This document shows, piece after piece, positions 12,238 to 22,038 of a stretch of 64,000 nt of DNA (position 1 is the stretch's first letter; every line of letters begins with the position of its first letter). Source of the stretch: Bolinopsis microptera (lineage: Eukaryota > Ctenophora > Tentaculata > Lobata > Bolinopsidae); contig NC_087081.1 in assembly GCF_026151205.1 (NCBI RefSeq), positions 1,663,886 through 1,727,885 of the forward strand, in the 5' to 3' direction. A program made the translations under genes and the position numbers. The notes below the pieces were generated by a model. The model had not been told where the DNA came from. It was given only the letters and a program-made list of their open reading frames with translations, and searched no databases.

Positions 12238-13339
12238 AATATGATATTCACAACAATTCACCATCACAGGTGTTGACGTAGACTCATTATATCTTAAAAA
12301 GATAAAAGCGGACGAGATATGTCGGAGCTTATTAGCAACTCTCGTCATGAACCGGATCAGATTCTTCTCGACGACAGCAAGTGTACTAACACGGACCTTA
12401 GGTCCGTCGGACCTATTAAGTGTAACTTGATGGTAAGACACATAATATTTTGATCGCATGATTGTGCTTTTCATTTTACTTAGCGATTAGCCTTGTTTCA
12501 CTGACAATACAATGTTGGAGAATTTTTTTGCTATTTCTGAGTTTGTTCACAATCATTCTCAAATACCCAAGATAAGAATTGATCCTTTAAAGTATCTTTA
12601 TCTTAGCTAATCTGTGATTTTGAATTTACACTAGCCTTTCTGAGGGAAAGACAAAAGTTCCTACTTTAATATCTCAGAACAATCCAGGGTATAGTTTAAT
12701 GTCACACTTAACATGGACATTTACAGGTGTATTGTTAAAGTTGGACCTAATGTATCTTGCAGACACAGCCCAAAACGCGGTTCCTTCGTCCACACAAGGT
12801 AAGAGAAAACAGCAGGCCAGGTAATGTCACCTTAAAACATGATTATTCAAATATTGTAAACCAAGAAGGAGCTGTTCTTTTCTCCATGCAAGGTAAAACA
12901 AAGAAACCCACGTTCATCAGGCCAGGTAAACAACCCTAAAACATGAATATTCAAATGCTAACCAACGGGCGCTTTCTCAAATTAAACTGCTCATTCAACT
13001 ACTTCAAATCTTTGAGCACAGTGATTATAGGATGACATTTGGGTGAAAACAGGATTGAAATCAGCATAAAATAGTGTTTAAGTTATTATATAATCAATTA
13101 ACTTTGTAACACTGGTAATTAACTTTATGACACTAGTGATTAACTTTGTGACACTGCAGGTAATTAATGATGAAATAGTTGTTTGTTGTACCTACTGGAG
13201 CGAAGTTTTACATTGATAATTTCAGGGCGATTATAGTTGAGCAACAATCAGAACATAACTACTGTGAAAAGACTGCATTCCAAAATGCAATAAGCTAATG
13301 AGGCACTTCATGATGAGATAGCGAAACTAAAGGACATTT

Positions 13340-14218
13340 AAAGTTATATGTCTGAGCAGCGATGGACCGGACAATTTCAAGACAATTTTTAGGCCCTTCG
13401 AACTGCAAAATGTTTTGAAGCAACATTTTAGATTAAATATTAAATTAAGGAACATTGAATTAGTGATAATTTCATTAGGATCATATATTTTGTATTTGAA
13501 TTTGGTGAAACTTAATTAAACTAATTACAACACTACAATTCTATTACATTTATTGAGAATTATGTAATGTAACGTGATGGGAATAATTTAGGCGGGCATA
13601 TCCTGTCCAAACCCAGGATGCACAAAATGAAGAATTTGTTTTAACTTTGTATGAAAAGCATCAATAAAAAATATAATCTTTAAACTAAATTAATTTTATG
13701 TTTTTGGGTTTGCAATTTCGTTCAATACGTAAATCTGTGAATAATTTCTTTTTATTTCATTTTATTTTTGAGGGCATATTTTCTTAACATACAACATGTT
13801 CTACACTTTATAAGTCTATAGTCTACTGTCTGCAAGTGTTTGTTTCCTGCGAGAGTAAATTTATTTCTTGGCCTGTCTCCAAATAATGTGTGTTTTATTT
13901 ATTGCATGGAATTCCATTAATGGTTGTAATAAAGTCATATTAAAAGAAGGAAATCACTCAAAAGATGAATCTGTGGTCAGTGCTGAAACTTATGAAAATT
14001 AACCGGTCAAGCACTTCATCTTCTCAAATCGGCTGAAAATAAAAGCTTAATGAAAACTTAATAATAATAAACAAAATTCACAAAAGCAAAGTTAATAAGT
14101 TATAAGTGTTTTTTGACCCGAATCTTTTGTAACGGTCATCTTAATAAGCGGAGTACCAAACAATAATACACCCAAATAATAGTACAACAGATTATTGATA
14201 CATAACAATTAACACGCT
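13340..14218. other. AT-rich DNA after the array, no gene
   Basis: After the last D-like block the array similarity stops. Several AATAAA-like strings occur, but I see no open frame with coding character and no repeat structure. Confidence 0.5.
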
Positions 14219-14227
14219 TCTCTGCTA

Positions 14228-14556
14228 AACTTTGGTAACTATTAGTGTAACTATGGTAACTAGTAGTGTACCATAGTTACATTATTAGTTACCATAGTTA
14301 AACTACTAGTTACCATAGTTACACTACTAGTTACCGTAGTAACACTACTAGTTACCATAGTTACACTACTAGTTACCATAGTTACACTACTAGTTACCAT
14401 AGTTATACTACTAGTTACTTAATCGGTAACTAGTAGTGTAACTACAATAACTTTGGTGACTAGTAGTGTAACTATGGTAACTAGTAGTATAACTACGGTA
14501 ACTTGTAGTGTAACTATGGTAACTAGTAGTGTAACTATGGTAACTAGTAGTGTAAC
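14228..14556. repeat. 21-bp tandem repeat that switches strand in the middle
   Basis: Units read CTAGTTACCATAGTTACACTA on one strand up to about 14415, then the complementary orientation (GGTAACTAGTAGTGTAACTAT) to 14556. The two halves can pair into one long hairpin centred near 14420. Confidence 0.85.
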
Positions 14557-14569
14557 ACTAATTTTAGTT

Positions 14570-14726
14570 CGCAAATGAAGTTGAAACCTCGCCATTTTTA
14601 GCAGGGTTGTAAAAAATAATAGGAATTGGCTATGGCATTCTAAGAATTTTGATTAAGGCTTTAAACTTTCTATAATTAACGTCAGAAGTGAGGTAAAATA
14701 TACGTTAGAATAATTTTGTAATTTCT
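14570..14726. repeat. Dispersed repeat, copy 1 (copy 2 at 19295-19475)
   Basis: Both copies share tcgcaaatg-(a/g)agttgaaacctcg, ccatttttagcagggttgta and ataattaacgtc(a/g)gaagtgagg in the same order. Copy 1 is cut by the TTAA foldback and continues at 15513 with gtttactgcg, which matches gtttactgcgctgttgc in copy 2. Function unknown. Confidence 0.75.
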
Positions 14727-15512
14727 TTAAGGGGGCCGGGGGGGGGTCTTCATCAAAATTCTCTCGAAATTGATTTTATAGTTGTTTCTGATAGAGCCTC
14801 TATCAGAAACAACTATAAAATCAATTCATAGAGGGGAGTGATATCTATCAGCTGCTTTTGGTCCCATGGAAAAATATTGTTCCTAGCCAAAATTATCGCC
14901 AGTCAAAGGTTAGCGCTTATGTGTAATACTAATTGTATTGCGCGAGCGATTTTCAATCGCGCGCCCTGAAAATCGAGTCTAAAAATCTATCTTCTCCTAC
15001 ATTTTTTGAGCAATCACCCTTTCAGGATATGTTTTATGGATCATTTAGAAGATATCTGTCGAGCCGAATTTTGAGATAGGCCTTAGAAGATTTTTTATTC
15101 AATTTTGAAAATCTTGGACTTGGAAAAATCGTTAAAAAATGAGGTCCAAGATTTTCAAAATTGAATAAAAAATCTTCTAAGGCCTATCTCAAAATTCGGC
15201 TCGACAGATATCTTCTAAATGATCCCTAGAACATATCCTGAAAGTTTCAGGGTGATTGCTCAAAAAATGTAGGAGAAGATAGATTTGTAGACTCGATTTT
15301 CAGGGCGAGCGATTGAAAATCGCTCGCGCAATACAATTACACATGAGCGCTGACCTTTGACTGGCGATAATTTTGGCTAGGAACAATATAAATATTTTTC
15401 CATGGGACGAAAAAGCAGCTGATAGATATCACTCCCCTCTATCAGAAACAACTATAAAATCAATTTCGAGAGAATTTTGATGAAGACCCCCCCCCCCCCC
15501 CGGCCCCCTTAA
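14727..15512. mobile_element. TTAA-flanked foldback element with long inverted arms
   Basis: TTAA at 14727-14730 and 15509-15512 flanks a 778-bp element starting GGGGGCCGGGG and ending CCCCGGCCCCC. The arms of about 370 bases pair over their length: TCTTCATCAAAATTCTCTCG on the left mirrors the right end, and an ATCTATCTTCTCCTACATTT-type segment mirrors near the centre at about 15120. The left arm has an extra inverted copy of a segment of about 35 bases (14785-14830). TTAA duplication is typical of piggyBac-type transposons, but the G-rich ends are not the usual CCC start, so the superfamily is uncertain. No transposase inside. Confidence 0.8.
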
Positions 15513-15887
15513 GTTTACTGCGCCGTTGCAAATAAGTTAATAGCATTATTAAGACTTTAAGAGATTGCGAGCAAGAAAAAATTAGCAACAAGCGTTGTCG
15601 AGTTATGCTTTATAAGTTTACTAAAAAAAAACCGTGGTCACAGGAAAGAAGCTAATAATATGTTTAATAAGTTTAAATCACGTCAAAAAATATCCTACAC
15701 AACCGGAGATACAGCCAATTAAAATAGTAAAATGTTGCTCGCACTAAACACAGCGTAATTACCACAAAACAGATAAAAATGACTCTAAAACAATAATTGC
15801 ACGTGCACGTGCGTGTAACAATCCTCTTTAGCATGGTTACTGTGCAACTTTTGCTTTTTACTTAATTTGCACGTGGGCGGTCGTACA
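15513..15887. other. Remainder of the dispersed repeat plus plain intergenic DNA
   Basis: The first 20-30 bases continue the dispersed repeat interrupted by the foldback. The rest contains cacgtgcacgtgcgtg-type E-box-like alternations and no coding frame. Confidence 0.45.
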
Positions 15888-16660
15888 TACAGGGTGGGCC
15901 AAAAGTCAGTGTGCAAACGTTGGGGTCTTATACCTCCGCCGTGTTTTATATTTGAGGGTTGTTGCTTTGCAGATGGTTTACTGTACCTACTGGTTCGAGG
16001 ATTCCGTCACCAAAATTTGAAAATTCGAATATTTTAGACCACGCCCATTCAATATTAAAACACTTATATTGTTCTCCCCGAACATGCTAGATGTCTAATT
16101 TTTTCAGAGACGGTAGATTATTAAATGTTGCCTCTGATCTGAAAAAATGACATGAAACGGATTAGAAATGACGAAGTTATCAAGCATTTTCTGTATCTCG
16201 TTAACAAAATTGACTGGGTGATTATGTGACACCCTGACATGACACCTTAATTGGGCAGCCTTAACGATTCCCATAATGTTTAATGGGTTGGTTAACGGGG
16301 TCACCTAATCACATGATCAGGTAAGCCAATCACCTGATCATACGTAATGAATAACCTCGTTAAGGTTCATATCTCGGTCATCTGAGAAGCTAGAACTCTC
16401 ATTTTTCCAGGGCAAACGTAATTTAAATGGCCAAACACAATTCAATAAAATTTGGCTCGATCCGACTATCCAAACTATCAAATAAATGCGAAAATGAACC
16501 TTCTTTTGAAAAAAAATGAACACAAATATGTTTCGATTTGACAAAATTCTCGAACCAGTGGTGGTAGTAAGTCATACCAGAACAAATTATTTCACTTGGG
16601 CACTCAGTGACTGAGCTATTAAGGCCAACGTTTGCACACTGACTTTTGGCCCACCCTGTA
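15888..16660. mobile_element. mariner-type MITE, TA target duplication
   Basis: TA at 15888-15889 and 16659-16660 flanks a 769-bp element with perfect 34-base terminal inverted repeats beginning CAGGGTGGGCCAAAAGTC. This beginning is characteristic of Tc1/mariner-group ends. The interior has no transposase-like frame (only two unrelated short frames), so it is non-autonomous. Confidence 0.9.
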
Positions 16661-16694
16661 CATTTTTATACAAAAATAATTCTTTGAATTAGTT

Positions 16695-16806
16695 TTGGAA
16701 CACAACAAGAAAATTGAAAATAATCTTGTGCGAGGGTGGGGACCCAAATGTCGTTTCTTACTCAAATAAACTTACCAAAATAAACTAAGGAGGCTCGATC
16801 TCATCA
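16695..16806. repeat. Left flank of LINE target, duplicated at 18270-18365
   Basis: ggaacacaacaagaaaattg, cttgtgcgagggt and acccaaatgtcgtttct recur at 18270-18340. With the right half (17958-18075 versus 18370-18500) this makes two copies of one segment of about 230 bp, of which the second lacks the LINE. Confidence 0.8.
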
Positions 16807-17928
16807 GAGGGTGTCAAGAGTCGGAAACTGCCAGCTGTTCTGACATTTATAGACTTTAAGAAGGCTTTCGACAGTGTACATCGTGGGAAAATGCTAAAGA
16901 TTCTAGAAGCGTACGGCATTCCAGTCAAAATCGTGCAGCTTATACGGCTCATGTACGAGAAGACAATGGCCAAAGTCCTAACTCCAGACGGAGAAACTGA
17001 ATTGTTCGAGATACTTGCAGGTGTGTTACAGGGTGATAACTTAGCACCTTACCTCTTTGCAATAGTCATCGACTACTGTATGAGGCAAGCCATAGGCGAT
17101 GATGCGGAGCGACTTGGACTCACCCTCGAACGTAGAAAAAGCAGAAGAGTGGGGCCCAAGATCATCACCGATGTGGACTTTGCAGATGATATAGCACTTA
17201 ATATATCTGAGGACATGGACAAGGCTAACGAATTCCTGCTCGGAGTAGAATCGGCGGCAGCAAGCGTGGGACTACACATAAACGAAGGCAAGACCAAGGT
17301 CATGACACTGAATATGGAGGATCGATCTAGCGACCTACAAAGTCGATCCGGGGAAGCCATAGAAAATGTAGATGATTTCATCTACATAGGCTCCTGGATT
17401 GAGAGCACAGATAGGGAGATAAGGGTCAGAAAGGGAAAAGCTTGGGGTGCCCTACATAGACTGAAGGATATCTGGAAATCCAAACTCTCAAAGAGCCTCA
17501 AGATTAGATTGTTCATAGCGGCTTGTGAATCAGCACTGCTCTACGGATCAGAAACCTGGACACTGACAAAGGCTCACGAGAAAAGTTTGGACGGGACATA
17601 CACAAAGATGTTGCGTATGGTGCTGGGTATCTCATGGAAGGACAAGGTCAGCAATATAACATTGTATGGTAGCCTCCCAAGGCTGTCAAACAAGTTACGA
17701 AGCAGGAGATTAAAAATGACGGGACACTGCATCCGACATCCTGAGCTACTTGCCAGTGATTTAGTCTTATGGGAACCTACGCACGGTAGAGCACAGCAAG
17801 GCCGACCAAGACAAAGCTACTTGTCTATGTTACTGAAGGAAGTTGGGACAAACTCTAAAGAGGAACTGCGAACCCTGATGCGGGACAGGGATATATGGAA
17901 GGGGTTTTCTGTCGTAGATCGGACTTAG
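16807..17928 (+). CDS. RTE-like LINE reverse transcriptase, C-terminal portion
   Basis: The frame is open from the 5' junction (first ATG at 16891). It starts with PAVLTFIDFKKAFDSVHR (RT motif A), then GVLQGDNLAPYLF (motif B region), DVDFADDIAL (catalytic FADD, motif C) and VGLHINEGKTKVM. The C-terminal part has the LLYGSETWTLTK and RRLKMTGHCIRHPE segments common to RTE-type proteins. The endonuclease and the N-terminal RT are absent. The stop TAG lies 8 bases before the (TAG)n tail, so the 3' UTR is almost nil. No frameshift, implying a young insertion. Confidence 0.85.
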   Translation, partial: EGVKSRKLPAVLTFIDFKKAFDSVHRGKMLKILEAYGIPVKIVQLIRLMYEKTMAKVLTPDGETELFEILAGVLQGDNLAPYLFAIVIDYCMRQAIGDDAERLGLTLERRKSRRVGPKIITDVDFADDIALNISEDMDKANEFLLGVESAAASVGLHINEGKTKVMTLNMEDRSSDLQSRSGEAIENVDDFIYIGSWIESTDREIRVRKGKAWGALHRLKDIWKSKLSKSLKIRLFIAACESALLYGSETWTLTKAHEKSLDGTYTKMLRMVLGISWKDKVSNITLYGSLPRLSNKLRSRRLKMTGHCIRHPELLASDLVLWEPTHGRAQQGRPRQSYLSMLLKEVGTNSKEELRTLMRDRDIWKGFSVVDRT

Positions 17929-17957
17929 CTCCGACATAGTAGTAGTAGTAGTAGTAG
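16807..17957 (+). mobile_element. 5'-truncated RTE-like LINE with (TAG)n tail
   Basis: The insert interrupts ctcatcag|tagccgcacc; the uninterrupted site survives near 18360-18375. The 3' end is a (TAG)7 run at 17937-17957, a simple trinucleotide tail as in RTE-group LINEs. The 5' end starts inside the RT domain. Confidence 0.8.
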
Positions 17958-19294
17958 CCGCACCTCCTTACTCGGTTTCTGAACTGGAATTTTATGGGCT
18001 TCCAGACGGCCAGACCAAGTATTACCATCCCATCCTTCTAGAGTTAATCACAAGTAGCACCCACCTTGAAAATCTTTGACAACCAGACACACCCTATTGG
18101 CAAACAAACTTTGGATATAATCTTACATGCTCCCGAAGGAATCCCTGGTTTATGCTTTTATGGTCTTTCTCATCGTCACCAGTACTTTCACTAGAAGACT
18201 AGAGTCACCAGCGCTTCTATTTTAGTCATCAGCCCAATCACTGAAGTGTACAGAACTATAAGTACAGTTGTGGAACACAACAAGATAATTGAAAATAATC
18301 TTGTGCGAGGGTAGGGACCCAAATGTCGTTTCTAACCCAAATAAACTTTAAAGAGGCTTCTCATCAGTAGCCGCACCTCCTTACTCGGTTTCTGAACTGG
18401 AATTCTATTGGCTTCCAGACGGCCAGACTGAGTATTACCATCGGCCATCCCATCCTTCTAAAGTTCATCACAAGTAGCACCTACCTTGAAGATATAATTT
18501 AAATTTAGAAAACAATCCCGGTTCGGTCACGGTGAAAATTCGGCATTTTGTTGTATTTCTAAAACACTCTCTACGATTAAGTTGAGCAAGGCACTGTGAT
18601 GCAAAGCAAATTCGAGATCCATCTAATTTATTTCTGCCTCAGATGATTGTGCGGATATCACAGACTTTATAGTTGGGGTGGGGGAGGGGATGGTTTAATT
18701 AGCTCTAGTCGGATTAGATACTGTCCTGCTGTCAAGGAAACTGATTCTTGAAATCGTGCCATACCTTAGTTAATTAAGTGTCCTTGCGTTAAGTAACCCT
18801 TTTGTGTTTTCCTTGTTAACTGCACTGGTCGGTTCCTATAATTCTGTTAGTACAATAAATGTGCATCTTCAATTATATCGATATTTAGTAGGTTAGTAGC
18901 TGCGCCGTTATTTTTGCAAATCACACTGTTGGGACAGATCACTAATAACACTCTAGATTTACTATGTTTAGGAAAACATCCCGTGTTGTGCCCTCTATCA
19001 CTATGGCCTTGCTAGCTCGATGTTTTAAAATGAAAATATTTATAAAGCTTTTCCAAGCCTATTTAAAAAAGTCAGAATCCAAATATTTATTGTTAATATT
19101 GAATTCAGAACGACCAAAAGCTTGAAACCTCCCTTGCGTTTCTACCCCAAACTGAGGAGTTTATCCAAACTGACCAATTGTGTCCTATAATCTATATTAT
19201 ATTTTAAACTTGACGAAATTTCCCCGGCAACGGGGACATAGAAGAAAAAACACCGAAAATCGACCTCAAAATGACCCTCTGGTGATGCCAAACC
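17958..19294. other. Duplicated LINE-target segment, then no gene
   Basis: 17958-18075 and 18370-18500 are direct copies (gccgcacctccttactcgg, cttccagacggccaga). 18270-18370 is the second copy of the left target half. The remainder, 18500-19294, has no coding frame or repeat that I can support. Confidence 0.55.
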
Positions 19295-19475
19295 CAGCTC
19301 GCAAATGGAGTTGAAACCTCGCCATTTTTAGCAGGGTTGTAGAAAAATGATAGGAATAGGCTATAGCATTCTTAGAATTTTGATTTAGGCTTTAGATTTT
19401 TTATAATTAACGTCGGAAGTGAGGTAAAATAACCGTTAGAATAATGTCGTTATTTTAGCAAAGGTTTACTGCGCT
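19295..19475. repeat. Dispersed repeat, copy 2, uninterrupted
   Basis: Same order of blocks as 14570-14726 and 15513-15535, with no foldback between. It therefore shows the empty site of the TTAA foldback, although the exact TTAA has decayed here (ttagcaaag). Confidence 0.7.
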
Positions 19476-19532
19476 GTTGCGTAGCAACGTTAAAATGCAC
19501 GTGCGCGAGCAAAAACATCTTAACTACGCGCG

Positions 19533-19800
19533 TTGTTATGCTGTATGCTACGTCATAATTTCAAAACTAGCTCACATTTACGCTCACGCTATGACTTATA
19601 TTCATAACTTTGGTTGTGATTGGTATTTTTTGATGCGGTAAAAAGTATCGTTTTGGGAATCCGAATACTAACAACGCTGTCGCCATTGTTAGATAAATTC
19701 CATTATGTCTACAGTATAACAGAGCTATATGATGAAGAGAAATTAAAACATAACTGATTTTTAAAATTTTCTCGAACAAAGCTTCCGACTAGCGGGTTTC
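19533..19800. repeat. Direct repeat, copy 1 (copy 2 at 21570-21785)
   Basis: Shared strings include gttatgctgtatgctacgtca, aactagctcacattta, ataactttggttgtgatt, gatgcggtaaaaagtatcg and cgaacaaagctt(c/t)cgacta. Copy 1 has an extra segment of about 75 bases (19655-19728) that is absent from copy 2. Copy 1 runs directly into Helitron helicase sequence; copy 2 ends in a Helitron-like CTAG. Confidence 0.8.
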
Positions 19801-20095
19801 TTCATGTGTAACATCAACAGAGGAACAAGCCTTTCAGATCTCCTATGCAATACGCATATTATCATCATAGATGAAGTTACGATGCTAAACAAAATGGTCA
19901 TTGAGGCAGTCGATCGTACTCTCCAGGACATAAGGAAAGTGTGCAAACCATTCGGTGGGATACCTGTGGTAATGTCGGGGGACTTCAAACAGTGCCTCCC
20001 AATAGTTCCGGGTCAAGGTAGAAACGGTATTTCCTCATCCATACTGAAGAGATCCCATCTAAGGATATCTTGGTGCTGTCAAGTCGGGACAATAT
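19790..20095 (+). pseudogene. Helitron helicase (PIF1-like) fragment
   Basis: The frame reads MCNINRGTSLSDLLCNT, then HIIIIDEVTMLNKMVIEAVD (helicase motif II DE-box) and GGIPVVMSGDFKQCLPIVPG (motif III). This is the Walker B to motif III segment of the PIF1-family helicase found in Helitron rolling-circle transposons. After SSILKRSHL homology ends and the frame runs into unrelated sequence to 20154. Walker A, the Rep HUH domain and later helicase motifs are missing. It is a relic. Confidence 0.8.
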
Positions 20096-20239
20096 TGCAA
20101 AGAATCCCGTGTTCAAGGATTGTCTTCATAACTAGCTATTACTTATTTTCATAGCAATCAATTTTCATATAATAATTTCATATAATGATAATAATTTTGA
20201 ATTAACGTTTTGTCAACCTACGTAAATATCCATTTATTA

Positions 20240-20330
20240 ACCTATTTGATTTAGGATCTACGCTCAACTTCCCAAGTGTTGAGTCATTTGATTTTGATAA
20301 AATATTTCATTTTCCCCATACTATTCAGCA
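20240..20330. repeat. Direct repeat copy 1 (copy 2 at 21225-21310)
   Basis: Both contain atcta(c)(g/a)ctcaac(t/g)tcccaagtg, gttgagtcatttgat, cattcagca and a following ccttttttc/tttat. Spacing about 980 bp. Copy 2 lacks the open frame that follows copy 1. Confidence 0.65.
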
Positions 20331-20333
20331 AAA

Positions 20334-20415
20334 ATGTCCTTTTTTCGATCAGAGAATAACATGTCGATGACAGTGAAAGTGATAGATGGAAAGGCGTGTA
20401 TGTCCTATTTTATTG
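20334..20415 (+). CDS. Candidate short exon, unknown
   Basis: ATG at 20334 opens MSFFRSENNMSMTVKVIDG... for 27 codons to TATTG|GTAAGT at 20415, a good donor, leaving phase 1. No partner exon in a matching phase was found; the frame at 20518 begins in a different phase. Unrecognised. Confidence 0.25.
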
Positions 20416-20517
20416 GTAAGTTTTTGTATCATAAATGATTTCATAAACTTTGTGATTGAACTTTATATAGATATAATATAGATATCTATATTTAAGACTA
20501 TTTACTAATTTAAGACA

Positions 20518-20736
20518 ATGAGTAAACGACATCTACAACATTCAGATGGAGAGGAGAAATTATACTTCCCAAAGGATGGTGAGACTGTACAACAGTCATT
20601 GGTAATAGTCTCCACCATCCTTGAGACTTTAGAAAATTACGACGATTTCAAAAAAGACAACGAAGATTTTATCAAGATTTATCTTAATGAACCTGATTTT
20701 AGCGGGAAGGGTAAAAGAAGGAGTAAGCGGAAGTGA
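20518..20736 (+). CDS. Small ORF, 72 residues, basic tail, unknown
   Basis: ATG at 20518 opens MSKRHLQHSDGEEKLYF..., with a helix-like acidic middle (ETLENYDDFKKDNEDF) and a basic end GKGKRRSKRK. Upstream ttaagacaATG could be an acceptor or a simple leader. It lies between two direct repeats in Helitron-related debris, so it may be captured gene sequence. No family recognised. Confidence 0.3.
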   Translation: MSKRHLQHSDGEEKLYFPKDGETVQQSLVIVSTILETLENYDDFKKDNEDFIKIYLNEPDFSGKGKRRSKRK

Positions 20737-20796
20737 TTTTATTTATTATTTATGATTTTATTTCATTATGTCAGAGATTTTATTTTATTATGTCAT

Positions 20797-20903
20797 TCTG
20801 TTCTTTATCTTTTATCTTTTATCTTTTATCTTTTATCTTTTATCTTTTATCTTTTATCTTTTATCTTTTATCTTTTATCTTTTATCTTTTATCTTTTATC
20901 TTC
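20797..20903. repeat. (TCTTTTA)n microsatellite
   Basis: A 7-base unit repeated about 15 times. Apparent frames across it, rich in Phe, Leu, Ser, Tyr and Ile, are artefacts. Confidence 0.9.
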
Positions 20904-21169
20904 TGTCATTGTATATTTCGTGTAATGATTATATTTTGATTGCGTTTCATTTTTTTATGTGATTTGATTTATTTATTTACAATTTACATTTATATTTTGT
21001 TCGTAACCCTATTTACAGAACTTGCATCATACTATCATACATCCATATCTCTCTCTATGATCAGAAAGGTCCGTCACATTTCATTTAATCCAACCGGTAC
21101 AGTGACTTCTTCCTATCTATTTATAGATATTAATCAATTGTTATATAATATTTTTATATAACGATAATA

Positions 21170-22038
21170 ATAATAATTCTAACGTTTTTCCAACCTATAT
21201 CCATTTATTCACATTTGTAACTCAGGTTAAATCTACACTCAACGTCCCAAGTGTTGAGTCATTTGATAGATTATGTCATTTTACCAATTTCATTCAGCAC
21301 AAATTTCCTTTTTTATTTATCACAATTCTTTCATACGTAAAAACTTCAATTTGAACAGATCTATCAAATGAGACGATGAGGGACCTGACATTTACCGAAA
21401 TGATTCAAATGTGTAATTCATATATTTTCAGTGAAGCAGGGTTCGGGAACTAAAGCATATTTGTTGGATTGTTTGACCATTGACTAACGATGACCGATAA
21501 ATTCGAACGATAAATTCGCTCCCTTATAGTGTCCTTTAATAAAATTTTCGACTACAGCGGATTTCAACGCGAGGTGTTATGCTGTATGCTACGTCAGAAT
21601 TTCACAACTAGCTCACATTTACCCTCATGACGCTATATACCTATATATATTTATAACTTTGGTTGTGATTGAAATTTTTTGATGCGGTAAAAAGTATCGT
21701 TTTGGGGCTATATGATGAAGAGAAATTAAAACATAACTGATGCTTAAAATTTCCTCGAACAAAGCTTTCGACTAGCGGCGGGTTTCTAGTATATTAAGAT
21801 ATTATATTCCAGTTTCCCCTGCTCAAGAACTGCACCCGGGTAATATTTGCAGTGATATCTGAGTTAAGTATACTATTCCCCGTCAAAATTCCTTTCTCTC
21901 GCCCAGTTTCCCAACTGCTTTGTGGGTACTTTTGACAGTGCGAACGAGCCGGGCCATGGTATATAGTGCGGGCGACTAAGTCTCTAGTAAAATTAATTTT
22001 AACCTGACCCACTACCAACAGATTATCTTTTAGATTAG
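21170..22038. other. Repeat remnants and 3' flank of the four-exon gene
   Basis: Contains direct-repeat copies at 21225-21310 and 21570-21785, and otherwise AT-rich DNA. 21790-22038 is the downstream flank of the minus-strand gene; a minus-strand 74-codon frame there lacks support. Confidence 0.45.
21570..21789 (+). mobile_element. Possible Helitron 3' end
   Basis: Copy 2 of the direct repeat ends gactagcggcgggtttCTAG followed by T. Helitrons end in CTRR before a T and carry a short hairpin just upstream; here ACTAG and CTAGT can pair around a GC-rich loop. Helicase debris 1.7 kb upstream on the same strand fits. The 5' end is not identified. Confidence 0.4.

Larger units (their letters stand above)
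4088..13340 (+). repeat. Tandem array of ~1.4-kb units, each with four exon-like blocks
   Basis: The unit boundary aag|GTAAGAC occurs at about 4376, 6920, 8318, 9719, 11065 and 12797, giving periods near 1395, 1400, 1346 and 1732 (the last enlarged by a minisatellite). Each unit repeats the order D, A, B, C: D (ttcag|GTGCTTAT...AAA|GTAAGT), A (ending in AAGATGGCGACCTAG...AC|GTAAGTT), B (cacag|GTGTTGACG...GAGT|GTAAGTT) and C (tgcag|GTTTATTGC...AAG|GTAAGAC). Splice-like boundaries recur in most copies. Short coding remnants persist: ISNSRHEADQILLDDSK in B, FIAVNDPNVSYRHRKKELF in C, and coiled-coil-like NDELARLNHQYQ-stop or ANEALHDEIAKLKDI-stop in D. Every copy also holds stops or frameshifts. 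A tandemly duplicated, decaying small gene or exon cassette is the simplest reading. Confidence 0.75.

Noticed and set aside
11637..12276. Open frames of about 200 codons on both strands
   Set aside because: A 9-base repeat without stops keeps all its in-phase frames open; both strands being open is the signature of a minisatellite, not of a protein.
16104..16544. Two minus frames (66 and 68 codons) inside the mariner-type MITE
   Set aside because: They do not resemble a transposase and lack the DDE/D residues; the element is non-autonomous.
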